DNA of 64,000 nucleotides, from positions 1 to 64,000 of the forward strand of contig NZ_CANKYH010000013.1 of NCBI RefSeq assembly GCF_947487915.1. Direction: 5' to 3'. A program made the position numbers and the translations under genes. A model generated the notes under the pieces. The model worked only from the letters and a program-made list of their open reading frames with translations. It was not told the DNA's origin and searched no databases. Shown here in pieces: positions 35,472-44,380 of the stretch. Each line of letters starts with the position of its first letter. The stretch's first letter is position 1. Origin of the DNA: an uncultured Serinicoccus sp. (GTDB lineage: Bacteria; Actinomycetota; Actinomycetes; Actinomycetales; Dermatophilaceae).

Positions 35472-36377
35472 TCAGCTGGCGCCGTCGGTGCTCGGGCGTC
35501 GCACCGGCTTGCCCGCCGCCTCGGCGACCTCGGCGGCATGGTCGGGGACCGGATGCTGCAGCGAGCGGTCAGTGCGTCGGTAGCCGGTCGACGCCGGGCG
35601 CTCGGGCAGCTCCAGCTCGGGCTGCTCCACCTTCTCGTAGGAGATGGACCCCAGCAGGTGGGCGATCATGTTGATCCGCGCCGACCGCTTGTCGTCGGAG
35701 GGCACGACGTTCCACCGGGCCTCGGGAATGTCGGTGTGGACGAACATCTCGTCCTTGGCCCTGCTGTAGTCCTCCCAGCGGGTCAGCGACTCCAGGTCGG
35801 TGGGGGACAGCTTCCACCGGCGCATCGGGTCCTCCATCCGGGAGCGGAAGCGCCGCTGCTGCTCGTCGTCGGAGACGGAGAACCAGTACTTGCGCAGGAT
35901 GATCCCGTCCTCCAGCAGCATCCGCTCGAAGATCGGGGTCTGCTGCAGCCAGCGCCGGTGCTCCTCCGGCGTGCAGTAGCCCATGACCCGCTCGACGCCG
36001 CCGCGGTTGTACCACGATCGGTCGAACAGCCGGATCTCACCGGCCGCCGGCAGGTGCTCGACATACCGCTGGAAGTACCACTGCGTCTTCTCCCGCTCGG
36101 TCGGCGTGGGGAGCGCGACGATCTGCGCCTGGCGGGGGGAGAGGTACTCGGTGACCCGCTTGATCGCCCCGCCCTTGCCGGCGGCGTCGCGCCCCTCGAA
36201 GACGAGGACCAGCCGGTGGCCGGTGTCCTTGACCCACGTCTGCATCTCGACGAGCTGCTCCTGCAGGTGCAGCAGCTCGGCCTCATACACCTTCTTGTCG
36301 AGCCGGGGGACGGTGCTCTTGCGCGAGCCAGACCCGGCTGCGGCCCGCCTCCCGGAGGTGGTGCGCTGGGATGCCAT
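35472..36377 (-). CDS. ppk2: Polyphosphate kinase 2
   Basis: A 301-aa PPK2-family enzyme transferring phosphate between polyphosphate and nucleotides. Walker A is GRDAAGKGG (62-70), the lid and Walker B region include RLFDRSWYNRGGVERVMG, and WFSVSDDEQQRRFRSRMEDP and WEDYSRAKDEMF complete the class I core. The basic Ser-rich N-terminus (1-22) and Pro-rich tail are disordered. Class I enzymes mostly convert NDP to NTP, but the direction cannot be set from sequence. It converges with acnA and diverges from the small gene at 36472. Confidence 0.9.
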   Translation of the reverse strand: MASQRTTSGRRAAAGSGSRKSTVPRLDKKVYEAELLHLQEQLVEMQTWVKDTGHRLVLVFEGRDAAGKGGAIKRVTEYLSPRQAQIVALPTPTEREKTQWYFQRYVEHLPAAGEIRLFDRSWYNRGGVERVMGYCTPEEHRRWLQQTPIFERMLLEDGIILRKYWFSVSDDEQQRRFRSRMEDPMRRWKLSPTDLESLTRWEDYSRAKDEMFVHTDIPEARWNVVPSDDKRSARINMIAHLLGSISYEKVEQPELELPERPASTGYRRTDRSLQHPVPDHAAEVAEAAGKPVRRPSTDGAS

Positions 36378-36458
36378 CGTCCCACTCTGCCCTACCGGAT
36401 CGACCTGCGGGAAGGGTTCTGCGCAGAACGGCCGGTGTCGCTCGTCCGCCGTCGGTCG

Positions 36459-36464
36459 TACACT
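36459..36464 (+). promoter_or_regulatory. -10 box (TACACT), leaderless small gene
   Basis: TACACT is followed by 7 nt and the ATG at 36472, with no ribosome binding site. It supports the short 119-aa reading frame as real. Confidence 0.5.
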
Positions 36465-36471
36465 TGTTCGT

Positions 36472-36831
36472 ATGAGCAGTGGACCCCCTGGCTGGCCCGA
36501 CCGGGTGCCCCCGGCCGGGGTGCCCGGGTGGGAGCAGGCCGCGGTCTCCTGGCTGCTCGACCAGTGCCCCGCCGACTACCGGGCGTATGCCGCGTGGCGG
36601 CGCCACCCGGCGGCGCTCGCCTGGGTGGCGACCCGGCACCTGGAGGCGCAGCTCGCGGCGATGCGCGGCGCGTGGCGCGACGTGCGCCCCGAGCTGGGGC
36701 CGTCGCTGCCGCCCGGCACCCTCGGTGACGTGCTGGAGTCGCTGGCCCGGGAGGGTCTGCGGCTGCGGGCCAACCACCGTGCGGCCGGCCTGCTGCTAGA
36801 GGCGCTGCGCCTGCGGGCACCGATCGCGTGA
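36472..36831 (+). CDS. Uncharacterised 119-aa protein
   Basis: A small soluble protein, predicted all-helical after a Pro/Gly-rich start (MSSGPPGWPDRVPP): QAAVSWLLDQCPADYRAY, RRHPAALAWVATRHLEAQL and EGLRLRANHRAAGLLLEAL. The Trp/Arg/Ala-rich helices resemble small actinobacterial proteins of unknown function. No domain is recognised and there is no membrane segment. A leaderless promoter supports the start. The PhzF gene, with its own -10 box, follows 18 bp later. Confidence 0.65.
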   Translation: MSSGPPGWPDRVPPAGVPGWEQAAVSWLLDQCPADYRAYAAWRRHPAALAWVATRHLEAQLAAMRGAWRDVRPELGPSLPPGTLGDVLESLAREGLRLRANHRAAGLLLEALRLRAPIA

Positions 36832-36837
36832 GTCGTC

Positions 36838-36843
36838 TAACCT
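36838..36843 (+). promoter_or_regulatory. -10 box (TAACCT), leaderless phzF-like gene
   Basis: TAACCT lies 6 nt before ATG 36850, right after the stop of the preceding small gene, giving the PhzF-like gene its own leaderless promoter. Confidence 0.5.
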
Positions 36844-36849
36844 GACCCG

Positions 36850-37674
36850 ATGCCCCACCGGTTCAGCCAGTACGACGTCTTCTCGACCCGCACCGGGGAC
36901 GGCAACCCGCTGGCGGTGGTCCACGACGCCGACGACCTGGACGCCGTGACGATGCAGCGCTTCGCGGCCTGGACCAACCTGTCGGAGACGACGTTCCTGC
37001 TGCGGCCGGAGGACCCGGGCGCGGACTACCGGGTGCGGATCTTCACCCCGACGACCGAGCTGCCCTTCGCCGGGCACCCCACGCTGGGCAGCTGCCGGGC
37101 CTGGCTCGACGCCGGCGGGCGACCGACCGCCGCCGGCGCCGTCGTCCAGGAGTGCGGTCTGGGGCTGGTCCCCCTCCGGTCCGACGGCGAGGTGCTGTCC
37201 TTCGCTGCGCCGGCGCTGCTGCGCTCCGGTCCGGTGGACGCCGGGACGGCTGACCACGTCGCCGGCATCCTCGGGCACGAGCCGCTGAGCGTGCAGTGGG
37301 GCGACAACGGCCCGGGGTGGGTGGTCGCCGAGCTGCCCGACGCCGCAGCCGTGCGCGACCTGCGGCCCCGGTTCGGGGAGGGTGACCAGACCTACCTCGG
37401 GGTGTTCGGCGGGGACCTCACGGACGGCTACGAGGTGCGCGCCTTCTTCCCCGACCAGACGGGCCGCCGCGAGGACCCGGCCACCGGCAGCCTCAATGCG
37501 GCGGTCGCGATGGTGCTGGCCGGGCGGGACCAGACGTGGACGAGGTATGCCGCGCGCCAGGGGAGCGCGCTGGGTCGCGATGCCCGCATCGACGTCCGGC
37601 GCGAGGACGATGCGCTGTGGGTCGGTGGCCGAGTGGTCGCGAGCATCTTTGGCACGGTCGACCTCGCATCGTGA
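36850..37674 (+). CDS. PhzF-family isomerase/epimerase
   Basis: A 274-aa protein of the PhzF/diaminopimelate-epimerase fold. The catalytic glutamate is E46 in NLSETTFLL, and the second half-site motifs ELPFAGHPTLGSC and REDPATGSLNAAVA are intact. The family includes the phenazine enzyme PhzF, but most genomic members act on unknown substrates, and no phenazine genes are nearby. The 3' side is followed within 10 bp by a family-B hairpin. Confidence 0.87.
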   Translation: MPHRFSQYDVFSTRTGDGNPLAVVHDADDLDAVTMQRFAAWTNLSETTFLLRPEDPGADYRVRIFTPTTELPFAGHPTLGSCRAWLDAGGRPTAAGAVVQECGLGLVPLRSDGEVLSFAAPALLRSGPVDAGTADHVAGILGHEPLSVQWGDNGPGWVVAELPDAAAVRDLRPRFGEGDQTYLGVFGGDLTDGYEVRAFFPDQTGRREDPATGSLNAAVAMVLAGRDQTWTRYAARQGSALGRDARIDVRREDDALWVGGRVVASIFGTVDLAS

Positions 37675-37681
37675 GATGGCG

Positions 37682-37745
37682 TGTGCGGAAACGGTGTGAC
37701 GTATCGGTCGCCCTGGCAACCCAAACGTCACACCGTTCCTGCACA
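37682..37745. repeat. Family-B compound inverted repeat, copy 2
   Basis: Arms TGTGCGGAAACGGTGTGACG (37682-37701) and CGTCACACCGTTCCTGCACA (37726-37745) match over 20 bp with two mismatches. The outer sequence is the same as in copy 1 at 10420-10483, while the loop differs. It lies between the PhzF-like gene and the convergent frameshifted gene. Confidence 0.75.
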
Positions 37746-37799
37746 TGCATTGGCGGGAGGATCAGAGCTGGGCCGGCTCCTGCAGCAGTGCCCCGGGCA

Positions 37800-38184
37800 T
37801 CAGCGCAGGGCCAGCCGCTCTTGCAGCAGGTCGCCGAAGGCCGTGACGTCGCCGCCCGTGCGCTCCAGGTCGTCGGCGTCGAGGAGCACGTCGTAACCCT
37901 GCCGCTCGAGGTCGGCGACCAGCACCACCGGCAGCCCGGACTCCAGGGCAGCCGCGCTATGGGCCGCCGTCAGCTCGGTTGCGGTGCCGCAGCTCGACTT
38001 TGGCGTCGAGCCGGGCGAGCAGGGCGTCCCACTCCTTCTTCCGGCGCACCGGGGAGTGGGTGATGTCGCACAGGGAGCAGTGGGCGGTGCCCCGCACCCG
38101 CCCCCACAGGTATGCCGCCTCGCCCAGCACCCCTCCGTCCGCGTCGTAGACGCCGATGACGACCGGGGTGGGACGCTGGCTCAT
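37800..38184 (-). pseudogene. Frameshifted gene for a conserved hypothetical protein
   Basis: The first 69 codons from ATG 38184 encode a recognisable actinobacterial hypothetical protein ([39 protein letters not shown]). After HRN the frame reads into TAG at 37957. Skipping one base at 37977 restores an open frame continuing ELTAAHSAAALESGLPVVLV and ending LLQERLALR at the stop 37800-37802, with normal codon bias throughout. A single extra C is therefore the simplest explanation: mutation, sequencing error or, less likely, recoding. The CxxC-like CSLC and the length of about 127 aa fit the intact family. Function is unknown. It diverges from dxs. Confidence 0.7.
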
Positions 38185-38241
38185 CCCCGCAGCGTAGCCG
38201 TCTGCGCCGCCCGACCCAGCGGCGTCCCAGCCTCGGCTGCG

Positions 38242-38247
38242 TAGACT
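38242..38247 (+). promoter_or_regulatory. -10 box (TAGACT) of dxs
   Basis: TAGACT precedes a leader of about 35 nt with the ribosome site GGAGGAG (38278-38284). Unlike several neighbours, dxs therefore has a conventional leader. Confidence 0.45.
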
Positions 38248-38288
38248 TGTCCTCCGACCGCACCGCCGCCGACACCCGGAGGAGTCCC

Positions 38289-40178
38289 GTGGCCCTCATG
38301 CGCACGATCACCGGACCGTCCGACCTCAAGAGGCTGACGCAGGGGCAGGTGGTGTCGCTCGCGGAGGAGATCCGCGCATACCTCATCTCCTCGGTCTCCC
38401 AGACGGGCGGCCACCTCGGACCGAACCTCGGGGTGGTCGAGCTGTCCCTCGCGCTGCACCGGGTCTTCGACTCCCCGCGCGACACGCTGCTGTTCGACAC
38501 CGGGCACATCTCCTACGTCCACAAGCTGCTCACCGGGCGGCACGACTTCTCGACGCTGCGCAAGCAGGGGGGCCTGTCGGGCTACCCCAGCCGTGCCGAG
38601 TCCGACCACGACGTGGTGGAGAACAGCCACGCCAGCTCCTCGCTGTCCTGGGCCATCGGGATCGCCACCGGCCGCAAGCTGCGCGGCGAGACCGACCGGC
38701 ACACGGTGGCCGTCATCGGCGACGGCGCGCTGACCGGTGGCATGGTGTGGGAGGCGCTCAACAACATCGCCGACCAGCCCGACCTGCCGCTCATCATCGT
38801 CATCAACGACAACGAGCGGTCCTACGCGCCGACCCGGGGCGGGATGGCCGACTACCTCGCCTCGCTGCGGGCCACCCAGGAGTACGAGCACGTCCTGTCC
38901 TGGGGCAAGCGGCAGCTGTCCCGCACGCCCATGGTCGGTCGCCAGGTCTACGACACGCTGCACGGCATGAAGAAGGGCCTCAAGGACATCGTCAGCCCGC
39001 AGGGGATGTTCGAGGACCTCGGGCTGAAGTACCTCGGCCCGGTCGACGGCCACGACGTCGAGGCGATGGAGACCGCACTGCGCCGGGCGCACGACTTCGG
39101 CGGCGTGGTCCTCGTGCACGTGCTCACCGAGAAGGGCCACGGCTACGACCCGGCCACCGCCGACGAGGCCGACCGCTTCCACGCCGTCGGCAAGATCAAC
39201 CCGGAGACGGGGCTGCCGCTGGAGGTCTCGGGCCGCTCCTGGACGGACGAGTTCAGCGACGAGCTGGTGCGGTTGGGCCGGGAGCGTGACGACATCGTCG
39301 CGCTCACCGCCGCGATGCTCATCCCGGTCGGCCTGCAGCCCTTCGCCGAGCGCTTCCCCGACCGGGTCTTCGACGTCGGCATCGCCGAGCAGCACGCGGT
39401 CGCGATGGCCTCCGGGCTCTCCTTCACGGGGATGCACCCGGTGGTCTGCATCTACGCGACCTTCCTCAACCGTGCCTTCGACCAGCTGCTCATGGACTGC
39501 GCGCTGCACCGGCAGGGGGTGACCTTCGTGCTCGACCGGGCCGGGATCACCGGCTCGGACGGCGCCAGCCACAACGGTATGTGGGACCTCACCCTCGTCG
39601 GGATCGTCCCCGGGGTGCGGGTGGCCGCGCCCCGCGACGGTCAGCAGGTCGCGCTCGCGCTGCGCGAGTCGGTGGACATCGACGACGGCCCGTCGGTGGT
39701 GCGCTTCCCCAAGGGCAGTGTGGGTCCCCCGATCGAGGCGGTCCGCCGGGTCGGCACCCTCGACGTCCTGCGCGACGTGCCGGCCGAGGGGCCGGCCGCG
39801 ACCGACGAGGCGCCCGAGCTGCTGCTCGTCGGGGTCGGCTCGATGGCCGCCACCGCCCTGCAGGTCGCCGACAAGCTGCACGCGGAGGGCCGCCGGGTCA
39901 TGGTGGTCGACCCGCGCTGGGTGCTGCCGGTCAGCCCGGACCTGCTGGAGCTGGCCCGGGGGGCCGGTCGGGTCGCGGTCATCGAGGACAACATCGTCGG
40001 GGGCGGCATCGCCAGCGCGGTCTCGCGGGCCTTCGACGACGCCGGTGTCGACGTGCCGGTGCACGGCTACGGCATACCCCAGGAGTTCCTGGACCATGGC
40101 TCGCGCGACCAGGTGCTGGAGCGGATCGGCCTGACGCCCGACGCCGTGGCGACCTCGCTGTCGGCACGGCTGGTCTGA
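38289..40178 (+). CDS. dxs: 1-deoxy-D-xylulose-5-phosphate synthase
   Basis: A 629-aa TPP-dependent enzyme condensing pyruvate and glyceraldehyde 3-phosphate, the first step of the MEP isoprenoid pathway. Seen in order: [20 protein letters not shown], the TPP motif [16 protein letters not shown], the transketolase pyrimidine domain with [13 protein letters not shown] (catalytic Glu), and the C-terminal domain [12 protein letters not shown]. Start GTG 38289 is set by GGAGGAG five bases upstream. Length is normal for the family. The lipid kinase gene follows 14 bp later. Confidence 0.95.
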   Translation: MALMRTITGPSDLKRLTQGQVVSLAEEIRAYLISSVSQTGGHLGPNLGVVELSLALHRVFDSPRDTLLFDTGHISYVHKLLTGRHDFSTLRKQGGLSGYPSRAESDHDVVENSHASSSLSWAIGIATGRKLRGETDRHTVAVIGDGALTGGMVWEALNNIADQPDLPLIIVINDNERSYAPTRGGMADYLASLRATQEYEHVLSWGKRQLSRTPMVGRQVYDTLHGMKKGLKDIVSPQGMFEDLGLKYLGPVDGHDVEAMETALRRAHDFGGVVLVHVLTEKGHGYDPATADEADRFHAVGKINPETGLPLEVSGRSWTDEFSDELVRLGRERDDIVALTAAMLIPVGLQPFAERFPDRVFDVGIAEQHAVAMASGLSFTGMHPVVCIYATFLNRAFDQLLMDCALHRQGVTFVLDRAGITGSDGASHNGMWDLTLVGIVPGVRVAAPRDGQQVALALRESVDIDDGPSVVRFPKGSVGPPIEAVRRVGTLDVLRDVPAEGPAATDEAPELLLVGVGSMAATALQVADKLHAEGRRVMVVDPRWVLPVSPDLLELARGAGRVAVIEDNIVGGGIASAVSRAFDDAGVDVPVHGYGIPQEFLDHGSRDQVLERIGLTPDAVATSLSARLV

Positions 40179-40192
40179 GAGCCCCCCGGGCC

Positions 40193-41104
40193 GTGGGCTC
40201 GGTCGCGCTGGTCCTCAACCCGGTCGCGCGCGGCGTCGACGCGGCGCGGCGAGCGGTCGAGGAGGCCTGCCGTGAGGCGGGCACCGGGCCACCCCTGGTG
40301 CTGCTCACCACGCCGGAGGAGCCCGGGGCGGCGCAGGCCCGGGCGGCTGTGGAGGCGGGGTGCTCCCGCGTCGTCGTGGCGGGGGGAGACGGCACGGTCC
40401 GCGAGGTCGTGGGCGCCGTCGGGCGGAGCACGACGGTCGGGGTGATGCCGTGCGGCACCGCCAACCTCGCGGCCCGCACGCTGGGCCTGCCCCTGGCCAA
40501 CCCCGCTCGTGCCGCCCGTGTCGCGGTGCGGGGGGAGGGTCGGCCCGTCGACCTCGGGCTGGCCACCCTCGAGCCGGCCCACGGGCCGGTGCGGACCCTG
40601 CCGTTCCTCGTCGTCGTCGGGATCGGCCAGGACGCGGAGGTGCTGGCGGCGCTGGACCCGGCGACCAAGGTCAGGCTGGGCTGGTCCGCCTACGTCCTGC
40701 CGGGCCTGCGACGGCTCGGTCGGCCCGGGCCGGAGCTCTCGGTGCGCCTAGACGACGGCGACCTCGAGCGCGCCGGGGTGTGGAGCCTGCTGGCGGTCAA
40801 CGCCGCCCGGCTGCCGCTGGGGGCTCGGCTGGTGCCGGAGGCCCGTCCGGACGACGGGCTGCTGCACGTCCTGCTGGTCCGGCCCCGACGCCGTGCCGAC
40901 TGGGGGAGGATCGCGGCGAGCGGCTACCGGTCGGCGCGTCGCCACCCGGTCCTCCGACGTCTGCAGGGACGCCGGCTGCAGGTCGAGCTGCCCGGGCCGG
41001 CCCCGGTCCAGGTCGACGGGGACGTGCTCCCGGATATGGTGCGGGTATGGATCGAGCTCCTGCCGGCGGCCGTGAGGGTGGCGACGCCGGGAGGGAGCCG
41101 GTGA
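40193..41104 (+). CDS. Diacylglycerol kinase-family lipid kinase
   Basis: A 303-aa protein with the DAGK catalytic domain: VVVAGGDGTVREVVGAV (GGDGT 64-68) and MPCGTANLAARTLGLP, then the C-terminal beta-sandwich with RPDDGLLHVLLV. It would phosphorylate diacylglycerol or a related lipid with ATP at the inner membrane face. Start GTG 40193 follows dxs closely. Its stop overlaps the GTG of the App1-like phosphatase (GTGA), so kinase and putative opposing phosphatase are made together. Confidence 0.87.
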   Translation: MGSVALVLNPVARGVDAARRAVEEACREAGTGPPLVLLTTPEEPGAAQARAAVEAGCSRVVVAGGDGTVREVVGAVGRSTTVGVMPCGTANLAARTLGLPLANPARAARVAVRGEGRPVDLGLATLEPAHGPVRTLPFLVVVGIGQDAEVLAALDPATKVRLGWSAYVLPGLRRLGRPGPELSVRLDDGDLERAGVWSLLAVNAARLPLGARLVPEARPDDGLLHVLLVRPRRRADWGRIAASGYRSARRHPVLRRLQGRRLQVELPGPAPVQVDGDVLPDMVRVWIELLPAAVRVATPGGSR

Positions 41105-42060
41105 GCGCCAGCGTGCCGACCGAGCTGCTGGCCCGGCTCATCGGACCGTTGCACCGGGGGAGGGTGACGCGCGAGGACCAGGAGGCCATCGTCGACACGA
41201 TGACGGCCCTGGCGGGGGCCGCCTTCCACGACCTGAAGTACCGCCTCAACGCCACCGGGGACCACCACGACCTGGAGCACCTGGTCTTCGACCACCTCGA
41301 CGAGGACCTGCAGGACGCGCTGCTGGAGCACATCGCCGCGCAGGCGACCGACCAGCCCGCTTCCGACCTGCGGGTGCTGTGCGACATCGACGACACCGTC
41401 AGGAGCGCCATCCACGACGAGCGCTTCGCGCGCGGCACGGTCTACCCCGGCGTGGTCGCGCTGCTCACCGAGCTGGACAGGGGCGCGACCGCCGACCCGG
41501 GACGGGTGGGCGACCTCACCTTCGTCACCGCCCGCCCGGGCGGTCCGCTCGGGCTCGTGGAGCAGTACACCCGCGACGACCTCGCCGAGCTCGGCATGCC
41601 GACCCACACCGTGCTCGGGGGGTCACTGCTCAACCTGCACACCAAGAACGCCATCGCCGAGCGCAAGCTCCAGAACATGGAGCGAGACCACCTGCTCTTC
41701 CCGGAGTGCCGCATGGTCTTCATCGGTGACAGCGGGCAGGCGGACGGGGACGTCGGCGCCGAGATGGCCGCCCGGCCGCACGACCACGTCGTCGGGACGT
41801 TGCTGCACGACGTCACGGGTCTCGACGCGGCGGCCCGTGCGGCCTGGGCCGAGCAGCGGGTCCACGTCTTCGACACGTATGTCGGGGCCGCGGCGCACGC
41901 GGTGCGGCTGGGACTGCTGAGCCCCGAGCAGGGTCGCACCGTCGCGCGGGCGGTGCAGACCGAGCTCGGGGCCCTGGAGCTCGCGGAGGAGCAGGCGCTC
42001 CGGGTCGCCGCCCTGCTCGAGGCGGACCTGGCGACCCTGGAGACGGTCAGTCGGGGATGA
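41101..42060 (+). CDS. App1-like (DUF2183) phosphatase domain protein
   Basis: A 319-aa protein with a HAD-type catalytic motif LCDIDDTVRS (DxDxT at 95-99), the later TFVTARP and FIGDSGQADGDV motifs, matching the App1/DUF2183 phosphatidate-phosphatase-like family. About 90 N-terminal helical residues precede the domain. Start GTG 41101 is chosen for its 4-bp overlap with the lipid kinase; an in-frame ATG at 41047 lies inside that gene. The opposing chemistries (DAG to PA and PA to DAG) suggest a lipid-signalling pair; this is inference. Its end overlaps the convergent aldo/keto reductase by 14 bp. Confidence 0.75.
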   Translation: MSASVPTELLARLIGPLHRGRVTREDQEAIVDTMTALAGAAFHDLKYRLNATGDHHDLEHLVFDHLDEDLQDALLEHIAAQATDQPASDLRVLCDIDDTVRSAIHDERFARGTVYPGVVALLTELDRGATADPGRVGDLTFVTARPGGPLGLVEQYTRDDLAELGMPTHTVLGGSLLNLHTKNAIAERKLQNMERDHLLFPECRMVFIGDSGQADGDVGAEMAARPHDHVVGTLLHDVTGLDAAARAAWAEQRVHVFDTYVGAAAHAVRLGLLSPEQGRTVARAVQTELGALELAEEQALRVAALLEADLATLETVSRG

Positions 42061-42892
42061 CGTCCATCTCGTCGGGGTGCGGGCCGCGGCGGCCGTTCTC
42101 GCCCTTGTCCAGCCCGTCGACGGCGCTCATCTGCTCGTCCGTCAGCTCGAAGTCGAAGAGCGCGAAGTTCTGCTGCATCCGGCCCGGCGTCACCGACTTG
42201 GGGAAGATGATGTCGCCGCGCTGGAGGTGCCAGCGGAGCGCGACCTGGGCCGGGGTGCGTCCGTGGGCCTCGGCGATCCCGAGCAGGACGGCGTCGTCCA
42301 GGATGGCGCCCTGGGCGATCGGCGACCAGGCCTCGACCAGGCCCCCGTGCTCCCGCGTGGCCTTCCGGGCCGCCTCGTTGGCGAAGTAGGGGTGCACCTC
42401 GATCTGGTTCACCACCGGGGCGCTGCCGGTGGCCTCGACGATGCGCTCGAGGTGGTCGGGCTCGAAGTTGGAGACGCCGGCCGAGCGGGTCTTGCCGGCC
42501 CGCTGCAGCTCGAGCAGGGTCTCCCAGGTGGAGACGTAGTCGCCGTCGTAGCGCGTGGGCAGCGGCCAGTGGATGAGGAACAGGTCGACCTGGTCCAGGC
42601 CGAGGCGGTCCAGCGACTCCTCTAGCGAGCGCCGGGCGTCCTCGGGACGGTGGAAGCCGTTGTTGAGCTTGGTGGTGACGTAGATCTCGTCCCGCGACAG
42701 CCCGGACTCGGCGATCGCTTCTCCGACACCCGCCTCGTTCTGGTACATCTGCGCGGTGTCGATGTGGCGGTAGCCGAACTCGAACGCCTGCAGCACCGCC
42801 TGCTTGGTGTCCTTCGGCGGGATCTGGAAGACCCCGAAACCGAGCTGGGGGATGGTCGTGCCGTCATGAAGCTTCAGTGTCGGAACAGTCAT
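42047..42892 (-). CDS. Aldo/keto reductase (AKR5-like)
   Basis: A 281-aa NADPH-dependent carbonyl reductase. The catalytic tetrad is D45, Y50, K75 and H108 (HIDTAQMY, TTKL, IHWP), and the NADPH loop is in IFPKSVTPGRMQQN. It most resembles 2,5-diketo-gluconate reductases and broad-range AKR5 enzymes. The substrate is not known. It diverges from the sugar transporter; the intergenic region holds an 11-base G run. Confidence 0.9.
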   Translation of the reverse strand: MTVPTLKLHDGTTIPQLGFGVFQIPPKDTKQAVLQAFEFGYRHIDTAQMYQNEAGVGEAIAESGLSRDEIYVTTKLNNGFHRPEDARRSLEESLDRLGLDQVDLFLIHWPLPTRYDGDYVSTWETLLELQRAGKTRSAGVSNFEPDHLERIVEATGSAPVVNQIEVHPYFANEAARKATREHGGLVEAWSPIAQGAILDDAVLLGIAEAHGRTPAQVALRWHLQRGDIIFPKSVTPGRMQQNFALFDFELTDEQMSAVDGLDKGENGRRGPHPDEMDVIPD

Positions 42893-42929
42893 ACCCGCTC
42901 CAGCGACGGACCCCCGGTTCAGAATTCCC

Positions 42930-42940
42930 GGGGGGGGGGG
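42930..42940. repeat. Homopolymeric G11 tract
   Basis: Eleven consecutive G residues follow AATTCCC in the region between the divergent aldo/keto reductase (start 42892) and the sugar-binding protein (start 43085). It is the longest single-base run noticed in the window. Such tracts vary by slippage and also attract sequencing errors. It could modulate promoter spacing. Confidence 0.85.
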
Positions 42941-43018
42941 AGGCCCCCGATACGGCGGCCGCGCTCACCGGCCTCCTGGGGAGGACGGCCGAACAGGACG
43001 GGGCGCATACCTCGGGGT

Positions 43019-43024
43019 TAGGCT
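43019..43024 (+). promoter_or_regulatory. -10 box (TAGGCT) of the sugar ABC importer
   Basis: TAGGCT lies about 60 bp upstream of ATG 43085, which has CACGGAG as its ribosome site. It probably drives the three-gene importer and the gene after it. Confidence 0.4.
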
Positions 43025-43084
43025 CGCCGCAGCCGCTCCCCGCACGGCGACCCGTCATCGTCCCTCCTCATCCACGGAGTCACC

Positions 43085-44380
43085 ATGCGACTGTCTCGAC
43101 GTTCCTTCCTCGCTGCCCTGGGAGCGGCAGCGACCCCCGCCGCCCTCGGGGGTTGCGCCGGCTTCTCGACGGGGTCCGGCTCGGCCTCCACCGAGGGGTC
43201 GCTCACCTTCACCACCTGGGGGACCGACGCCGAGCTGGCGGCCCTGCGGTCGGCCATCACCGCCTTCGAGGCCGCCAACGACGGGGCCAGCGTCGAGCTC
43301 AACGCCGTGCCCTACGAGCAGATGTTCACCAACATCGACGCCCAGCTTCAGGCGGGGAACCCGCCGGACGTGTTCCGGGTGCCCTACTACACCTTCGGCA
43401 GCTATGCGGGGCGCGACCAGCTCCTGGACCTCACCCCGCACCTGAGCGACGGGTTCGCCGACCGGTTCACCCCCCAGGCCTGGGCCGCGGTGCAGAACGG
43501 CGGCTCGCCCTACGGCGTGCCCCACCACACCGACACCTCGGTCATCCTCTACGACGTGCAGGCGCTCGCCGACGCCGGTATCGACGCGGTGCCGCAGACG
43601 CTGGAGGAGGCCTGGACCTGGGAGGAGTTCGCCGACGTCGCGCGGCGGCTCCAGGAGTCCCTGCCCTCGGACCAGTCGCCCTTCGCCTACAACTGGCAGG
43701 GCAACGGGGTGACCCGCTGGCTCAGCTGGCTCTTCGAGGCCGACGGACGCTTCCTCGAGGAGGACCTGGTGACGCCGGCGATCAACTCCGACGCCGGGGC
43801 GGCGGCCGTGGAGTTCACCACGAGCTTCTTCCGGGACAACCTGGTGCCGCGCAACAACTCCATCAGCTCCTCGACGTATGCCGCGGACAGCTGGTTCGCC
43901 GGGACCGTCCCGATGGTCTTCGCCGGCGCCTTCCTCATCCCCGACGCGGAGGCGACCTACGAGCGGGAGTGGGCGGCCACCTTCCCGCCGCGCAACGAGC
44001 GTTCCGCCGGCGACTTCGGCGGCAACGCCCTGGTGGCCACCGCCCAGACCGAGCAGCCCGAGCTGGTCGCCCGGTTCCTGGAGTTCGTCACCGAGGCCGA
44101 GCAGATGCGCGAGTTCTGCGCCGGCTCCTCCCTGCTGCCCACCCGGGCCGACCTGGTGGAGGAGGGCATCGAGTTCGAGGTGCGGCCCGAGCTGTCGCAG
44201 GTCTTCCTGCAGCAGTCCAGCGCGGTGCTGCCGCAGGACTCGGGGCAGGTCGCCTCGCCCGACATGTCCTCGATCATCACGGTGCTCCAGGACGGCCTGG
44301 AGGCGAGCTTCCTCGGCGACGCCGACGTGGAGACGACCCTCGCCACGCTCTCCGACGGCATCGAGGCTGCGACGCAGTGA
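43085..44380 (+). CDS. Sugar ABC transporter substrate-binding lipoprotein
   Basis: A 431-aa extracellular solute-binding protein (family 1). The N-terminus MRLSRRSFLAALGAAATPAALGGC carries a twin-arginine motif (R5R6) and a lipobox with C24, so it is exported folded and lipid-anchored. The mature part has the two-lobe binding fold (TFTTWGTDAELAALRSAI, WAAVQNGGSPYGVPHHTD). The sugar is not evident. Its stop overlaps the first permease start (GTGA). Confidence 0.9.
   Translation: MRLSRRSFLAALGAAATPAALGGCAGFSTGSGSASTEGSLTFTTWGTDAELAALRSAITAFEAANDGASVELNAVPYEQMFTNIDAQLQAGNPPDVFRVPYYTFGSYAGRDQLLDLTPHLSDGFADRFTPQAWAAVQNGGSPYGVPHHTDTSVILYDVQALADAGIDAVPQTLEEAWTWEEFADVARRLQESLPSDQSPFAYNWQGNGVTRWLSWLFEADGRFLEEDLVTPAINSDAGAAAVEFTTSFFRDNLVPRNNSISSSTYAADSWFAGTVPMVFAGAFLIPDAEATYEREWAATFPPRNERSAGDFGGNALVATAQTEQPELVARFLEFVTEAEQMREFCAGSSLLPTRADLVEEGIEFEVRPELSQVFLQQSSAVLPQDSGQVASPDMSSIITVLQDGLEASFLGDADVETTLATLSDGIEAATQ

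Noticed and set aside
37957..38184. Programmed +1 frameshifting in the hypothetical gene
   Set aside because: No known slippery or stimulatory element was seen at 37977; mutation or sequencing error is simpler, so it is listed as a pseudogene.
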